From Catellatospora sp. IY07-71 (GTDB taxonomy: Bacteria; Actinomycetota; Actinomycetes; Mycobacteriales; Micromonosporaceae): a DNA stretch of 64,000 bases. Location of the stretch: assembly GCF_018326265.1 (NCBI RefSeq), contig NZ_AP023360.1, forward strand, positions 6,569,001 to 6,633,000. The letters are read 5' to 3'. The position numbers were made by a program, and so were the translations under genes. This document shows, piece after piece, positions 41,736 to 49,819 of the stretch. The notes beneath the pieces are model-generated. The model was not told the origin of the DNA. It saw nothing but the letters and a program-made list of their open reading frames with translations, and did not search any database. Positions within the stretch are counted from its first letter, which is position 1; every line of letters starts with the position of its first letter.

Positions 41736-42932
41736 ATGACCGTGCTGGAACGGCTGCGCGCCGCCGCCGCACGCCGCCCGCACGCCGACATCGCGATCGC
41801 CGCCGTGGTCTACACGGTCACGCTCGTCACCACGGCCGCCGGACCGGCCGGCGCCCCCATCGACGCCCACGGCCTCAGCCTGGCCGCCCTCGCCTGCGGC
41901 GCACTCGCCGCGCGCACCTGGCAGCCGTTCACGGTCCTGCTGATCTCGATCCTCGCGGCCGAGGCGTACCTGCTGCACTACCACGACCACCGCGGGCAGA
42001 TGATCCTCGCCGCGCCACTGATCGCGCTGTACACCGTCGCCGAGACCTCCCGCCGCCAGCGAGCCCTGTTCGTGGGCGGCCTGGTGATGGCGGTGTTCGC
42101 CGGCGTCCACCTGCTGGCCAGGCCCGGCACCTGGCTCGGCGCCGAGAACCTCGCCCTCGGCGCGCTCGGCGCCCTGGCCGTCGCCGCCGGCACCGCCTCC
42201 CGCCACCGGCAGGCCTGGCTCGCCGAGGCCCAGGCCGCCGCCGCCCACGCCCAGGCCGACCGCGAAGCCGAAGCCGCCCGCCGCGTCACCGAGGAACGGC
42301 TGCGCATCGCCCGCGAGCTGCACGACGTCCTCGGCCACCATCTGGCCCTCATCCACGTCCAATCCGGCGTGGCCGCCCACGTCCTGCAGGCCGACACGCA
42401 ACCGCACGGCAGGCAGGCACGCGACGCCGTCGCACACATCGCCACGGCCAGCAAGACCGCCCTGGCCGACCTCGCCGACACCGTCGGCCTGCTGCGCCAA
42501 CCCGGCGAGCAGCTCCCGCCCGTGCAGCCCACCAGCGGCTTGGCCGGGATCGGCGACCTGGTACAGGGCTTCGCACGGCTGGGCCTCGCGATCACCCAGC
42601 ACACCGACGGACAGCCGCGGCCGGTCCCGGCCGCGACCGATCTGACCGCCTACCGGGTCGTCCAGGAGTCACTGACCAACGTCAGCAAGCACGCCGGCCC
42701 GGTTCCCGTCATCCTGCGCTGGACCTACCAGCCGCAGGCGCTGCAGGTCACCGTCGACAACAGTCCCGGCCGGCCGAACCGGCAGGGCCCCGATGCGAGC
42801 CAGGGCCACGGGCTGACCGGCATGCGCGAACGCGTCACCGCCCTCGGCGGCATCCTCACCGCAGGCCCGCTACCGGGCGGCGGCTACCGCGTCTGCGCCA
42901 CCCTGCCCCTGACCACCGGAGCAGCCACATGA
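41736..42932 (+). CDS. Sensor histidine kinase (NarL/HisKA_3 type)
   Basis: 398 residues. Several membrane helices fill residues ~15-160. A cytosolic coiled linker leads to the HisKA_3 dimerisation motif RIARELHDVLGHHLALIHVQ with the phospho-acceptor His196. The ATP-binding domain has N-box TAYRVVQESLTNVSKHA and G-box GHGLTGMRERV. It has no obvious extracellular sensor domain, so it probably senses an intramembrane or transporter-linked signal. Start 179 bp from the divergent ABC ATPase; ATGA overlap with its response regulator. Confidence 0.95.
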   Translation: MTVLERLRAAAARRPHADIAIAAVVYTVTLVTTAAGPAGAPIDAHGLSLAALACGALAARTWQPFTVLLISILAAEAYLLHYHDHRGQMILAAPLIALYTVAETSRRQRALFVGGLVMAVFAGVHLLARPGTWLGAENLALGALGALAVAAGTASRHRQAWLAEAQAAAAHAQADREAEAARRVTEERLRIARELHDVLGHHLALIHVQSGVAAHVLQADTQPHGRQARDAVAHIATASKTALADLADTVGLLRQPGEQLPPVQPTSGLAGIGDLVQGFARLGLAITQHTDGQPRPVPAATDLTAYRVVQESLTNVSKHAGPVPVILRWTYQPQALQVTVDNSPGRPNRQGPDASQGHGLTGMRERVTALGGILTAGPLPGGGYRVCATLPLTTGAAT

Positions 42933-43606
42933 CCATCACGGTCCTGCTCGCCGACGACCAGCCTCTCGTACGAGCCGGGTTCGCCTACTTCATCGACACC
43001 GCACCCGACATGGCCCTGGTCGGTCAAGCCACCGACGGCGCCGAAGCCGTCGCACTGGCCAGGGCCACCACACCGGACGTCGTGGTCATGGACATCCGCA
43101 TGCCGGGCCTCGACGGCCTGGCCGCCACCGCCCACCTCAGCGCCGATCCCGCTCTCGCCGGCACACGCGTGCTCATCCTGACCACGTTCGAACTCGACGA
43201 GTACGTCTTCACCGCGCTGCGCGCCGGTGCCGCCGGCTTCCTCGGCAAGAGCGCCGAACCCGCCGACCTGCTGCAAGCCATCCGCACCGTCCACCGCGGC
43301 GAATCGCTGCTGTCCCCGGCCGCGGTCAAGGCGCTCATCAGCCGATTCCTCGCCCAGCCGGAGCACAGCAGGCCGGCGGCCGCCGACCGGCTCACCGCGC
43401 TCACCGAACGCGAACGCGAAGTCGTGGCCCTGGTCGCCTCCGGCATGAACAACGACGAGATCGCCGCCCACCTCGTGCTCAGCCCGCACACCGCCAAGAC
43501 CCACGTCAACCGGGCCATGACCAAGCTCGGCGCCCGCGACCGCGCCCAGCTCGTCATCACCGCCTACGAGACCGGCCTGGCGTCAGCGCCCCAGCAGTCA
43601 CAATGA
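42929..43606 (+). CDS. NarL/LuxR-family response regulator
   Basis: 225 residues. The receiver domain has DDQPLVRAGF and the phospho-acceptor Asp55 in VVMDIRMPG, then LTTF and KSAEP. The C-terminal LuxR-type helix-turn-helix is LTEREREVVALVASGMNNDEIAAHLVLSPHTAKTHVNRAMTKLG. It should be phosphorylated by the kinase encoded upstream and probably controls the divergent ABC transporter. Its last 9 bp overlap a small minus-strand gene. Confidence 0.95.
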   Translation: MTITVLLADDQPLVRAGFAYFIDTAPDMALVGQATDGAEAVALARATTPDVVVMDIRMPGLDGLAATAHLSADPALAGTRVLILTTFELDEYVFTALRAGAAGFLGKSAEPADLLQAIRTVHRGESLLSPAAVKALISRFLAQPEHSRPAAADRLTALTEREREVVALVASGMNNDEIAAHLVLSPHTAKTHVNRAMTKLGARDRAQLVITAYETGLASAPQQSQ

Positions 43607-43714
43607 CGGCCAGACGTCGGCAGCGTCCTCCAGCAGGACTTCGGCGGCGATGGTGCCGATGCCGAGCCTGCGGGCGTCGGTCTCGGCCTTGGTGCGCCGG
43701 GCTCCGGTGCGCAT
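43598..43714 (-). CDS. Small 38-residue hypothetical protein
   Basis: ATG at 43714 with GGGAGGG eight bases upstream. The peptide MRTGARRTKAETDARRLG… is positively charged at the start, with ADVWPSL at the end. Codons are GC-ending. It overlaps the response regulator's 3' end by 9 bp antisense. No homologue is recognised; the strong ribosome-binding sequence is the main support. Confidence 0.4.
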   Translation of the reverse strand: MRTGARRTKAETDARRLGIGTIAAEVLLEDAADVWPSL

Positions 43715-43792
43715 GACGGCCCTCCCGAACCGCGAATGCAGATCGCGATGCGGGGGTATGGACCTCACGGTGCACAGAGAAGGAGACCCGCC

Positions 43793-44200
43793 ATGACGAA
43801 CGTGACCATGCCCATGCTCGAGACCTACCCTGCGGAGATCAACCTCGACCGCAGGCAGCTGGCCTCGGCCATCGACACGCTCATCGCCTGCAGCGAGGCC
43901 TGCACCGCATGCGCTGACGCCTGCCTGAGCGAGCCGATGATCGCCGAACTGGCCAAGTGCATCCGCACCAACCTCGACTGCGCCGACATCTGCTCGGCGA
44001 CCGCCCGGGTGCTGTCCCGGCACACCGGCTACGACGCCAACATCAGCCGCACCATGCTGCAGGCCTGCATCATGGCCTGCCGGGCCTGCGCCGACGAGTG
44101 CGAGCGGCACGCCGACATGCACGAGCACTGCCGCATCTGCGCCCAGGCCTGCCGTGACTGCGAGAACGCGTGTCAGCAGCTGCTGTCGGCGATGAAGTAG
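43793..44200 (+). CDS. Cys-rich four-helix copper-binding protein (DUF326)
   Basis: 135 residues with 16 cysteines in repeating CxxxC and CxxC patterns along amphipathic helices (ACSEACTACADAC, CIMACRACADECERH, CRICAQACRDCENAC). This is the signature of the DUF326/Csp copper-storage-type four-helix bundle. No signal peptide is seen, so it is probably cytosolic. ATG 43793 follows GAAGGAGACC. It is close to a Rieske protein and a multicopper oxidase, which fits copper handling. Confidence 0.93.
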   Translation: MTNVTMPMLETYPAEINLDRRQLASAIDTLIACSEACTACADACLSEPMIAELAKCIRTNLDCADICSATARVLSRHTGYDANISRTMLQACIMACRACADECERHADMHEHCRICAQACRDCENACQQLLSAMK

Positions 44201-44393
44201 CGGAACGGCCATCAGGACGACTGAACCGGTCCAAGCCGATTCCAGGCTGGAGCATCGTCACCGGTGCTCGTCTTGGGCCACTCAGCGGCTTGACCGCGAT
44301 CACGGCCGCCGGCACCAGATCAATACCGCAAAAAGGACATCTGGCACAGGGACCAGGTTACGATGCGTGTTGTCGATCAACGGGGGGCGCGGC

Positions 44394-44792
44394 ATGGGCT
44401 CGACAAGACGAACACTGCTGACCGGTGTAGGCGCGGCAGCGGCAGGGGGCCTGGTAGGCGCGAGCTCCCCCGCCGCCCCGGATTCTGCCGCCCCTGCGGC
44501 CGATCCCGTCGCGCTCGGGCCGGCTGCCGACATCCCGGTCGGCGGGGGCAAGGTCTACGGCACCGCGATGGTCGTAGTCACCCAGCCCTTCGCAGGCGAC
44601 TTCAGGGCGTTCACGTCGATCTGCACACATTGGGGCTGCCAGGTCGCCGCCGTGGAGAACGACCAGATCATCTGCCGCTGCCACGGCAGCCGCTTCTCGG
44701 CGACCGACGGCTCGGTCCTCACCGGCCCGGCCACCCTGCCGCTCGGCTCGACAGCCGTGGCCGTCAAGGACGGGCAGCTCATCCTCGGCTGA
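44394..44792 (+). CDS. Tat-exported Rieske [2Fe-2S] protein
   Basis: 132 residues. An N-terminal twin-arginine signal (MGSTRRTLLTGVGAAAAGG) is followed by a Rieske domain with CTHWGC and CRCHGSRF, giving the two Cys and two His that bind the 2Fe-2S cluster. It is a small, extracytoplasmic electron-transfer protein with no catalytic partner domain. Its neighbours are copper-related. Its electron partner is not identified. Confidence 0.9.
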   Translation: MGSTRRTLLTGVGAAAAGGLVGASSPAAPDSAAPAADPVALGPAADIPVGGGKVYGTAMVVVTQPFAGDFRAFTSICTHWGCQVAAVENDQIICRCHGSRFSATDGSVLTGPATLPLGSTAVAVKDGQLILG

Positions 44793-44916
44793 GCAGCCAT
44801 TCCATGGTCGTGCCCCGGCGGTGCCCTCGATCGCGTCCAGCCGGCCGTGCCGGGACGGCATCCCCAGGACGCTCGGTCGGCCGCGACCGCTGAGCCCGCC
44901 AGCCGGCGGGTGCCGC

Positions 44917-45210
44917 TCAGCCTGTGGTGCGGGCCGCTTCGAGACCCGCGACGATGGCCTCGAGCTGCGGGCGCTTCTCCGCAGGCGCGACGAATCCCAC
45001 GAACGGGCCGCCGTCGAACGACAGCGTCACCGAGACGAGCTGCTCTCGTTCGCTGCTGAACAGGCGTACCCGGCGGTCGATGTCCTGCCATGTCACGCTT
45101 CGGAACGACGAGGCCGGCACGCGGGTCTTCGACTGACCGCCGTGCAGCTTCTCGAACCATGCTCCATCCAGCACGAGCCGCTCGTTGGACTGACCATCCA
45201 CAAACAACAT
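44917..45210 (-). CDS. Hypothetical protein, possibly PH-like
   Basis: 97 residues. The ATG at 45210 is preferred because upstream sequence reads as non-coding. It is a beta-rich protein (VLDGAWFEKLHGG, RVPASSFRSVTWQDIDRRVRLF, LVSVTLSFDGGPFVGF) with a C-terminal helix (KRPQLEAIVAGLEAA). The pattern resembles a PH-like domain of the DUF4429 kind, but I cannot confirm it. It is flanked by the Rieske gene and a decayed sigma-factor fragment. Confidence 0.65.
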   Translation of the reverse strand: MLFVDGQSNERLVLDGAWFEKLHGGQSKTRVPASSFRSVTWQDIDRRVRLFSSEREQLVSVTLSFDGGPFVGFVAPAEKRPQLEAIVAGLEAARTTG

Positions 45211-45380
45211 CGGCGCAGCGTAGCCAACGGATCTTCGCCACGCCATCAACCGGTCGGCGGGCGGCCGGCGGTGGAAAGACGAGTGCATCCGCGCCCGGAT
45301 CCGGCGACGTCGGTGGGCGCTGTGAAACTTGTCGCCTTCGGCTGTCGATCGGCGATCGGTCTCACTCGTCGGAAAAGTAG

Positions 45381-45503
45381 GCGGGCCCGCACGCGAAGGC
45401 GCCGACCCGGCACGACACCGACTGGGCGGAGATCGTCGGGTCGTACGACGTCTTGCGCCGGCTGCACCGGTGGACCGAGGCGGCGGCCGGCCGGGCGGTC
45501 AAC
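45381..45503 (+). pseudogene. Remnant of an ECF sigma factor (SigJ-like C-terminal part)
   Basis: In the frame beginning after a stop near 45380 the translation reads AGPHAKAPTRHDTDWAEIV then GSYDVLRRLHRWTEAAAGRAVN. This matches the H-A-x-A-P…DTDW-x-QIVALYDxLL…NRAVA pattern of large ECF sigma factors with a DUF6596-type tail. The N-terminal sigma domains and the rest of the tail are missing, and the frame runs into the multicopper oxidase 3' end. It is too short to be functional. Confidence 0.65.
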
Positions 45504-47400
45504 CCACCTGAAACGGCCGCATCATGTCGTTGTCCTCGTGCTCCAGCAGGTGGCAGTGCCACACGTAACGCCCGGGCAGGTCGAACGTCGCCTTCACCCG
45601 GGTGATCTCGCCGGGGAAGGTGAGGACGGTGTCCTTCAAGCCGCGGTCGCCCGGCCGTGGCGGCTGGTTGCCGTCCACGCCCCGGCCGAGGACCTCGAAC
45701 TGCACCACGTGCAGGTGTACCGGGTGCACGTGGGCGCTCCAGTTGTGCAGTTCCCAGATCTCGGTCGCGTCGAGCGCCGGTCGTTCGGTGATCGGGTCGT
45801 GCCAGTGCAGCGGCCGGGCCTGCCCGTCCTTGCCGATGGCACCGAGGGTCATGGTGATCGAACGGTCGTGTTCCAGGTGCTCGTCCAGTGCCAGGCGGCG
45901 GATCCTGCTCGCGCGCCCGAGCGGCCGGATACGCGGCAGTTCCAGATCCTCCGGCGGGACGCTGCGGTCCCTGCCGGTGAGCCGGCCGACCGTGAACTTC
46001 ATTATCTGCCCGGTGGTGGCGATGTCGGAGGGGTCGAAGCTGTCGCTGCAGAGCACGTCCGGACCCTCGTTGATCAGGTACAGCTCGGTGCCCTCGCGCA
46101 GCCCCGTGAAGTCGACGACCACGTCGGCGCGCTCGGCCGGGCCGAGCAGCAGCTGCCGCTGTGACACCGGCTCGGGCAGGAACCCTCCGTCGTTGCCGAT
46201 CTGCCAGATCGGCAACGACGGCGACGCGGGGCGCTTCGCCCGCCGGTCCGCCACGATCTTCATGATCAGCACGCGGCTGTTGCAGCCGTTGAGCAGGCGC
46301 AGCCGGTAACGGCGCGGCTCGACCGGCAGCACCGGCCAGGTGCTGCCGTTGACCGTCATGGTGTCGCCGAGAAACGCCGGGTTCCAGATCGGCGGGAACG
46401 GGCCGTCCGGTATGTAGGGGCCGGCCTGGTCGGTGAACGCCCGGCTGCCCGGGTAGAACAGCGAGCCGTCGGTGTTGAACGAACGATCCTGGATCACCAG
46501 GGGGATTTCGTGGTACCGGGTGCCCGGCTCGTCGCCCGCCCGGGGCGCGGGCCCGGGGAGGACGCCCGGCGGCAGGTCCGCCGCGCCGCCGCGCAGCAGG
46601 TAGAACCCGGCCAGGCCCGCGTAGACGTTGACACGGGTGACGCCCAGGGCGTGGTCGTGGTACCACAGTGTCGCGGCGCGCTGGTCGTTGTCGTACTGGA
46701 AAGTCGCCGCACCCGGCTTCCAGGCGACGCCGTGGCGCTGGGCGAACTCGTCGCCGAACTGGTCGTAGAAGCTGCCCACCCTGGCGTGGCCGCGCGGGAT
46801 GTTCCGTGCGTCCGGCAGGTACCAGGCCTCCGGGTAGCCGCAGCTGTCCTGGGGCGAGCGCCCTCCGTGCAGGTGCGTGATGATCGGCACCGGCCCCCGG
46901 TAGGGCCCGGGCGTCGACGTGTGGCTGGGGCGGGTGTCCCGGCCGGTGACGCCGCCCGGCGGGTTGGCCCAGTGCAGCGTCGGGTCGACGGCCAGCAGGT
47001 GCGGCCGGAAGGCGCCGGAACCGTCGCGGAGGTCATTGATCCAGGTGACCCGCACCGGACGGTCCACCGTCGCCTCGATGGTGGCCGAGGGGGTGCGGAA
47101 GCCGCCCTGCGACATGTCGCCGTAGCCCCATACAGTGGTGCGCGGCAGGCCCTCGGGGAGGATCTGCTGGCGGAACTGGCGCACGGCGACCAGGTAGTGG
47201 GCGGGGCCGCCCGTCTCCTGGCGGGCGGGTGACAGCACCGACGGCAACCGCAACGGCGTGACGTACTTGCGGATCTTGTTCGGGGCGAGGGTCCCCGCGC
47301 GCCCCGCGCGCATCGCCCAGGCCCAGCCGCCCTGCTGCGAGAGCACCGTGGCGGCGCCCACCGCCGCCGTCGCCTGGAGGATCCGCCTGCGGTCGACCAT
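45499..47400 (-). CDS. Tat-exported multicopper oxidase (bilirubin oxidase-like)
   Basis: 633 residues. A twin-arginine signal (VDRRRILQATAAVGAATVL) precedes three cupredoxin domains. Copper ligands are in HLHGG, WYHDHA, HPVHLHVVQF and the C-terminal HCHLLEHEDNDMM (with the type 1 Cys, His and axial Met). The layout resembles CotA/bilirubin oxidase-type laccases. It would oxidise phenolic or metal substrates outside the membrane while reducing O2 to water. It is monocistronic with a long leader, near a copper-storage-type protein. Confidence 0.95.
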   Translation of the reverse strand: MVDRRRILQATAAVGAATVLSQQGGWAWAMRAGRAGTLAPNKIRKYVTPLRLPSVLSPARQETGGPAHYLVAVRQFRQQILPEGLPRTTVWGYGDMSQGGFRTPSATIEATVDRPVRVTWINDLRDGSGAFRPHLLAVDPTLHWANPPGGVTGRDTRPSHTSTPGPYRGPVPIITHLHGGRSPQDSCGYPEAWYLPDARNIPRGHARVGSFYDQFGDEFAQRHGVAWKPGAATFQYDNDQRAATLWYHDHALGVTRVNVYAGLAGFYLLRGGAADLPPGVLPGPAPRAGDEPGTRYHEIPLVIQDRSFNTDGSLFYPGSRAFTDQAGPYIPDGPFPPIWNPAFLGDTMTVNGSTWPVLPVEPRRYRLRLLNGCNSRVLIMKIVADRRAKRPASPSLPIWQIGNDGGFLPEPVSQRQLLLGPAERADVVVDFTGLREGTELYLINEGPDVLCSDSFDPSDIATTGQIMKFTVGRLTGRDRSVPPEDLELPRIRPLGRASRIRRLALDEHLEHDRSITMTLGAIGKDGQARPLHWHDPITERPALDATEIWELHNWSAHVHPVHLHVVQFEVLGRGVDGNQPPRPGDRGLKDTVLTFPGEITRVKATFDLPGRYVWHCHLLEHEDNDMMRPFQVG

Positions 47401-47694
47401 GGGGCACCCCTTGTGCCGCGGCCGCGGCGCTCGCGAAGCTGTCGCGGAGCGACTGTCCGCTCCGCCGGACGCCGCCCGTTTGGGCGGCTCCTGCCAGGAG
47501 GAACGAGCAAGTCGACCTTGGGAAACGAGCAGCGGGGCCGCCCTTGCCCGCCGGTTCCAGCTCGGAACACACCCGTTTGAAGCGGCGCAAGACCTGATCC
47601 TTGTCGACCGTGCACATCAGCTGCCGCACAACTCGCCCCGGCAAGGGGCCGAAACGGGACGAGCCGGATGTCGCCGAAGCCGCCGGGGCAGGTG
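47401..47694. other. 294-bp intergenic region upstream of multicopper oxidase
   Basis: It contains the MCO promoter. No clear copper-repressor dyad is seen. It includes a short Arg-rich minus-strand frame (MCTVDKDQVLRRFKRVC) without a good start or family match, so I treat it as non-coding. Confidence 0.4.
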
Positions 47695-48081
47695 TCAGCG
47701 GGTGTCGCGGCGCAACGGGTGGTCGGCGGGGATCTCGACCAGCACGATCCGCACGCCGTCCGGATCTTCGATCCACATCTCGTCCAGGCCCCACGGCTCC
47801 CGTCGCGGCTCGCGCAGGATCGCCACGCCCTGCGCCGCGAGGCGCGCCCGCTCGGCCCGCAGGTCGCGGACCTGCAGCCAGATCTCCACCGGGCCGCCCT
47901 GCCGGCCGTCGGCGCCCCCGGAGACCTCAAGCAGTCCCTGACCCAGGAAGAAGACGAGGCCCGGATGGTCGGGCGACCCGAACTCGCGGTAGACGGCCAG
48001 CCCGAGAACGTCGCGATAGAACCGGTGAGACCGCGCCACCTCGGATGGGCGGAGCAGGATGCGGCTGCTGAGAATCTCCAC
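47695..48081 (-). CDS. VOC-family (glyoxalase-like) protein
   Basis: 128 residues from a GTG at 48081. The vicinal-oxygen-chelate fold is supported by LRPSEVARSHRFYRDVLGLAVYREFG, PGLVFFLGQGLLEVSGG and the end DEMWIEDPDGVRIVLVEIP, which carries the usual metal-site Glu. Such proteins isomerise, cleave or bind small compounds including antibiotics. No substrate is indicated. It lies convergently after the multicopper oxidase promoter region. Confidence 0.85.
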   Translation of the reverse strand: MEILSSRILLRPSEVARSHRFYRDVLGLAVYREFGSPDHPGLVFFLGQGLLEVSGGADGRQGGPVEIWLQVRDLRAERARLAAQGVAILREPRREPWGLDEMWIEDPDGVRIVLVEIPADHPLRRDTR

Positions 48082-48187
48082 CCTCTCAGCATCGCGCGTC
48101 GCGGCGCGGTGCGCAGGCATGCCCCGCCGCACGACGAGCACGCGGGCCCCGGTGGCGGCGATCACCGATCCCGCACGGCTCGGCCGC

Positions 48188-48219
48188 GCAGTGCCGCCGC
48201 TGTGTCGCGGCGGCACTGC
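48188..48219. terminator. Terminator of GH54 gene
   Basis: A perfect 13-bp stem (GCAGTGCCGCCGC at 48188-48200 with 48207-48219) around a TGTGTC loop, 31 bp beyond the GH54 stop on the minus strand. Confidence 0.85.
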
Positions 48220-48250
48220 TGGTGCGGTCAGAGCCGAGGGCCGGCCCGGT

Positions 48251-49768
48251 TCATCGATAGCCCGCGGCGACGATGTTCGCCTGGACGGCGTTCTCGGTGG
48301 CATCGGACGGGTAGCCCGCAACCATCGCGCCCTCGTAGAACGTTCCTGCGCTGGCGTTGGCGCCGCCATCGGGCTTGCAGCAGTCACCGCCGCTGCCGAG
48401 CACGATGGCGCCCTGCTTCTTCATGGGGCTGTATCCGCTGGGAAGCGCGCCGTCCCAGAGCGTGTACAGACTGCCGGACTGGGCGTTGCTGCCCTTGATC
48501 GCGAATCGCGAGACGCCGTTGTTCTTCAGCGTCGCCGTGACGAACTTGCTGGTGAACGCCCGCTGGTTCGGGTTCCAGGTGCTGCTGCCGCCGGGGAACA
48601 GGCCCCATTCGAGATCGGCCTGCACCCAGGGCCCGGAACCCGAGCAGCCGCCGAACCAGCAGCTCGTGCCGAAGTAGATCGCGTCCATGGCGCCGGCCGC
48701 GTCGGCCTTGCGGGTGGTCTCGCTGTTGCCGTAGTCGAAGCAGCAGCCGCTGTTGACATGGGTGCCGCTGGTGACCATGTACATGCCCTCGGGTGCGCTC
48801 CCGGTCGGGACGCCCGTCAGGTGGCCGTCGCGCCAGTAGCTGTTGCCGGGGTTGATGTACAGCGAGTACGCCTTGCTGCCGCCGACCGTCAGCGACTCGG
48901 TGGTCGCCACGGCCGGGCGGCTCTGCGGTGATCCGGGGACGACGCTGGAACCCTGGTACCACAGGTCGTTGCCGCGCCCGGACTGGTCGAACAGCACCGT
49001 GATGACGCACGTGGTGCCGGCGCAGAACGAGTCCTGGGCCGCCGCGTCGGCCGTTCCCCCGGTGGTCAGCACGCCGATGTTGCGCGTGGTGTTGTCGGAG
49101 GAACGCCGGACCTGGTACAGGTTGCCGGTGTACGAGCGGTACAGGGCCCGGGTGGTGCTGTGCGCGGCGATGCACGGTGTGCCGCCCGCGGCGTAGATGT
49201 CGCATGGGCCGCCCCCGGGAGGCGGGGTCGAGGTCGGGGTCGGGCTCGGCGAGCCCGGCACCGATTGCGCCCACTGCTGGTTGGCGCCGCCGTGACACGC
49301 CCAGAGCAGGACCTTCGTGCCGTTGGCGGTCGCCGCGGCGTTGGCGTCCAGGCACAGGCCGGACTGGACGCCGGTGATGGTGCCGTTGGCGTTGAGGTTC
49401 CACTGCTGGTTGGTCTGGCCGTTGCAGTCCCAGATGATGGCCTGCGTGCCATTGGTCGTGCCCCGGCCGGAGGCGTCGAGGCACTTGTTGCCGTAGACCA
49501 TCAGCTGGCCAGCTGCGGTGAGCGTCCAGGCCTGGCCGGCGCTGCCGTTGCAGTCCCACAGCTGGGTCTGCAGGCCGTTGCTGGTGCCGGAGTTCGGCAC
49601 CTCCAGGCACCGGCCGGACTGGCCGCCCACGATCCGCGTGGGCGTGCCGACCGTCGCGGCCATTGCCACCTCGGCCTGGACCGCGACGGTGAGGCCCGCG
49701 GCGGCCAGCGCCAGGGTCATGGTGGCGGCGGCCGCCCAGCGGGAGCGGCCTGCCTTCGGGATGTCCAT
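48251..49768 (-). CDS. Secreted GH54 alpha-L-arabinofuranosidase with ricin-type lectin
   Basis: 505 residues. A signal peptide (~1-38) is followed by an N-terminal ricin-B/CBM13 module (GGQSGRCLEVPNSGTSNG, and QxW repeats) at about 44-175, a Pro/Thr linker (SPSPTPTSTPPPGGG), then a catalytic domain. The catalytic part (CDIYAAGGTPCIAAHSTTRALY, GCCFDYGNSETTRKADAAGAMDAIYFG, VLGSGGDCCKPDGGANASAGTFYEGAM) matches the AbfB catalytic domain of GH54. It would release arabinofuranose from plant polysaccharide. Usual GH54 enzymes have a C-terminal CBM42; here an N-terminal CBM13 replaces it. It begins a block of lectin-tagged secreted enzymes. Confidence 0.93.
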   Translation of the reverse strand: MDIPKAGRSRWAAAATMTLALAAAGLTVAVQAEVAMAATVGTPTRIVGGQSGRCLEVPNSGTSNGLQTQLWDCNGSAGQAWTLTAAGQLMVYGNKCLDASGRGTTNGTQAIIWDCNGQTNQQWNLNANGTITGVQSGLCLDANAAATANGTKVLLWACHGGANQQWAQSVPGSPSPTPTSTPPPGGGPCDIYAAGGTPCIAAHSTTRALYRSYTGNLYQVRRSSDNTTRNIGVLTTGGTADAAAQDSFCAGTTCVITVLFDQSGRGNDLWYQGSSVVPGSPQSRPAVATTESLTVGGSKAYSLYINPGNSYWRDGHLTGVPTGSAPEGMYMVTSGTHVNSGCCFDYGNSETTRKADAAGAMDAIYFGTSCWFGGCSGSGPWVQADLEWGLFPGGSSTWNPNQRAFTSKFVTATLKNNGVSRFAIKGSNAQSGSLYTLWDGALPSGYSPMKKQGAIVLGSGGDCCKPDGGANASAGTFYEGAMVAGYPSDATENAVQANIVAAGYR

Positions 49769-49819
49769 CGGGCTACCTCACAGAGCTCGGTGTGCGGACA
49801 GCGGCGGGTCCGGCCCCGG

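Noticed and set aside
43598-44212. Minus-strand frame opposite the Cys-rich protein gene
   Set aside because: Only its last 38 residues from a start at 43714 have a good ribosome-binding site; the upstream part is antisense to the DUF326 gene.
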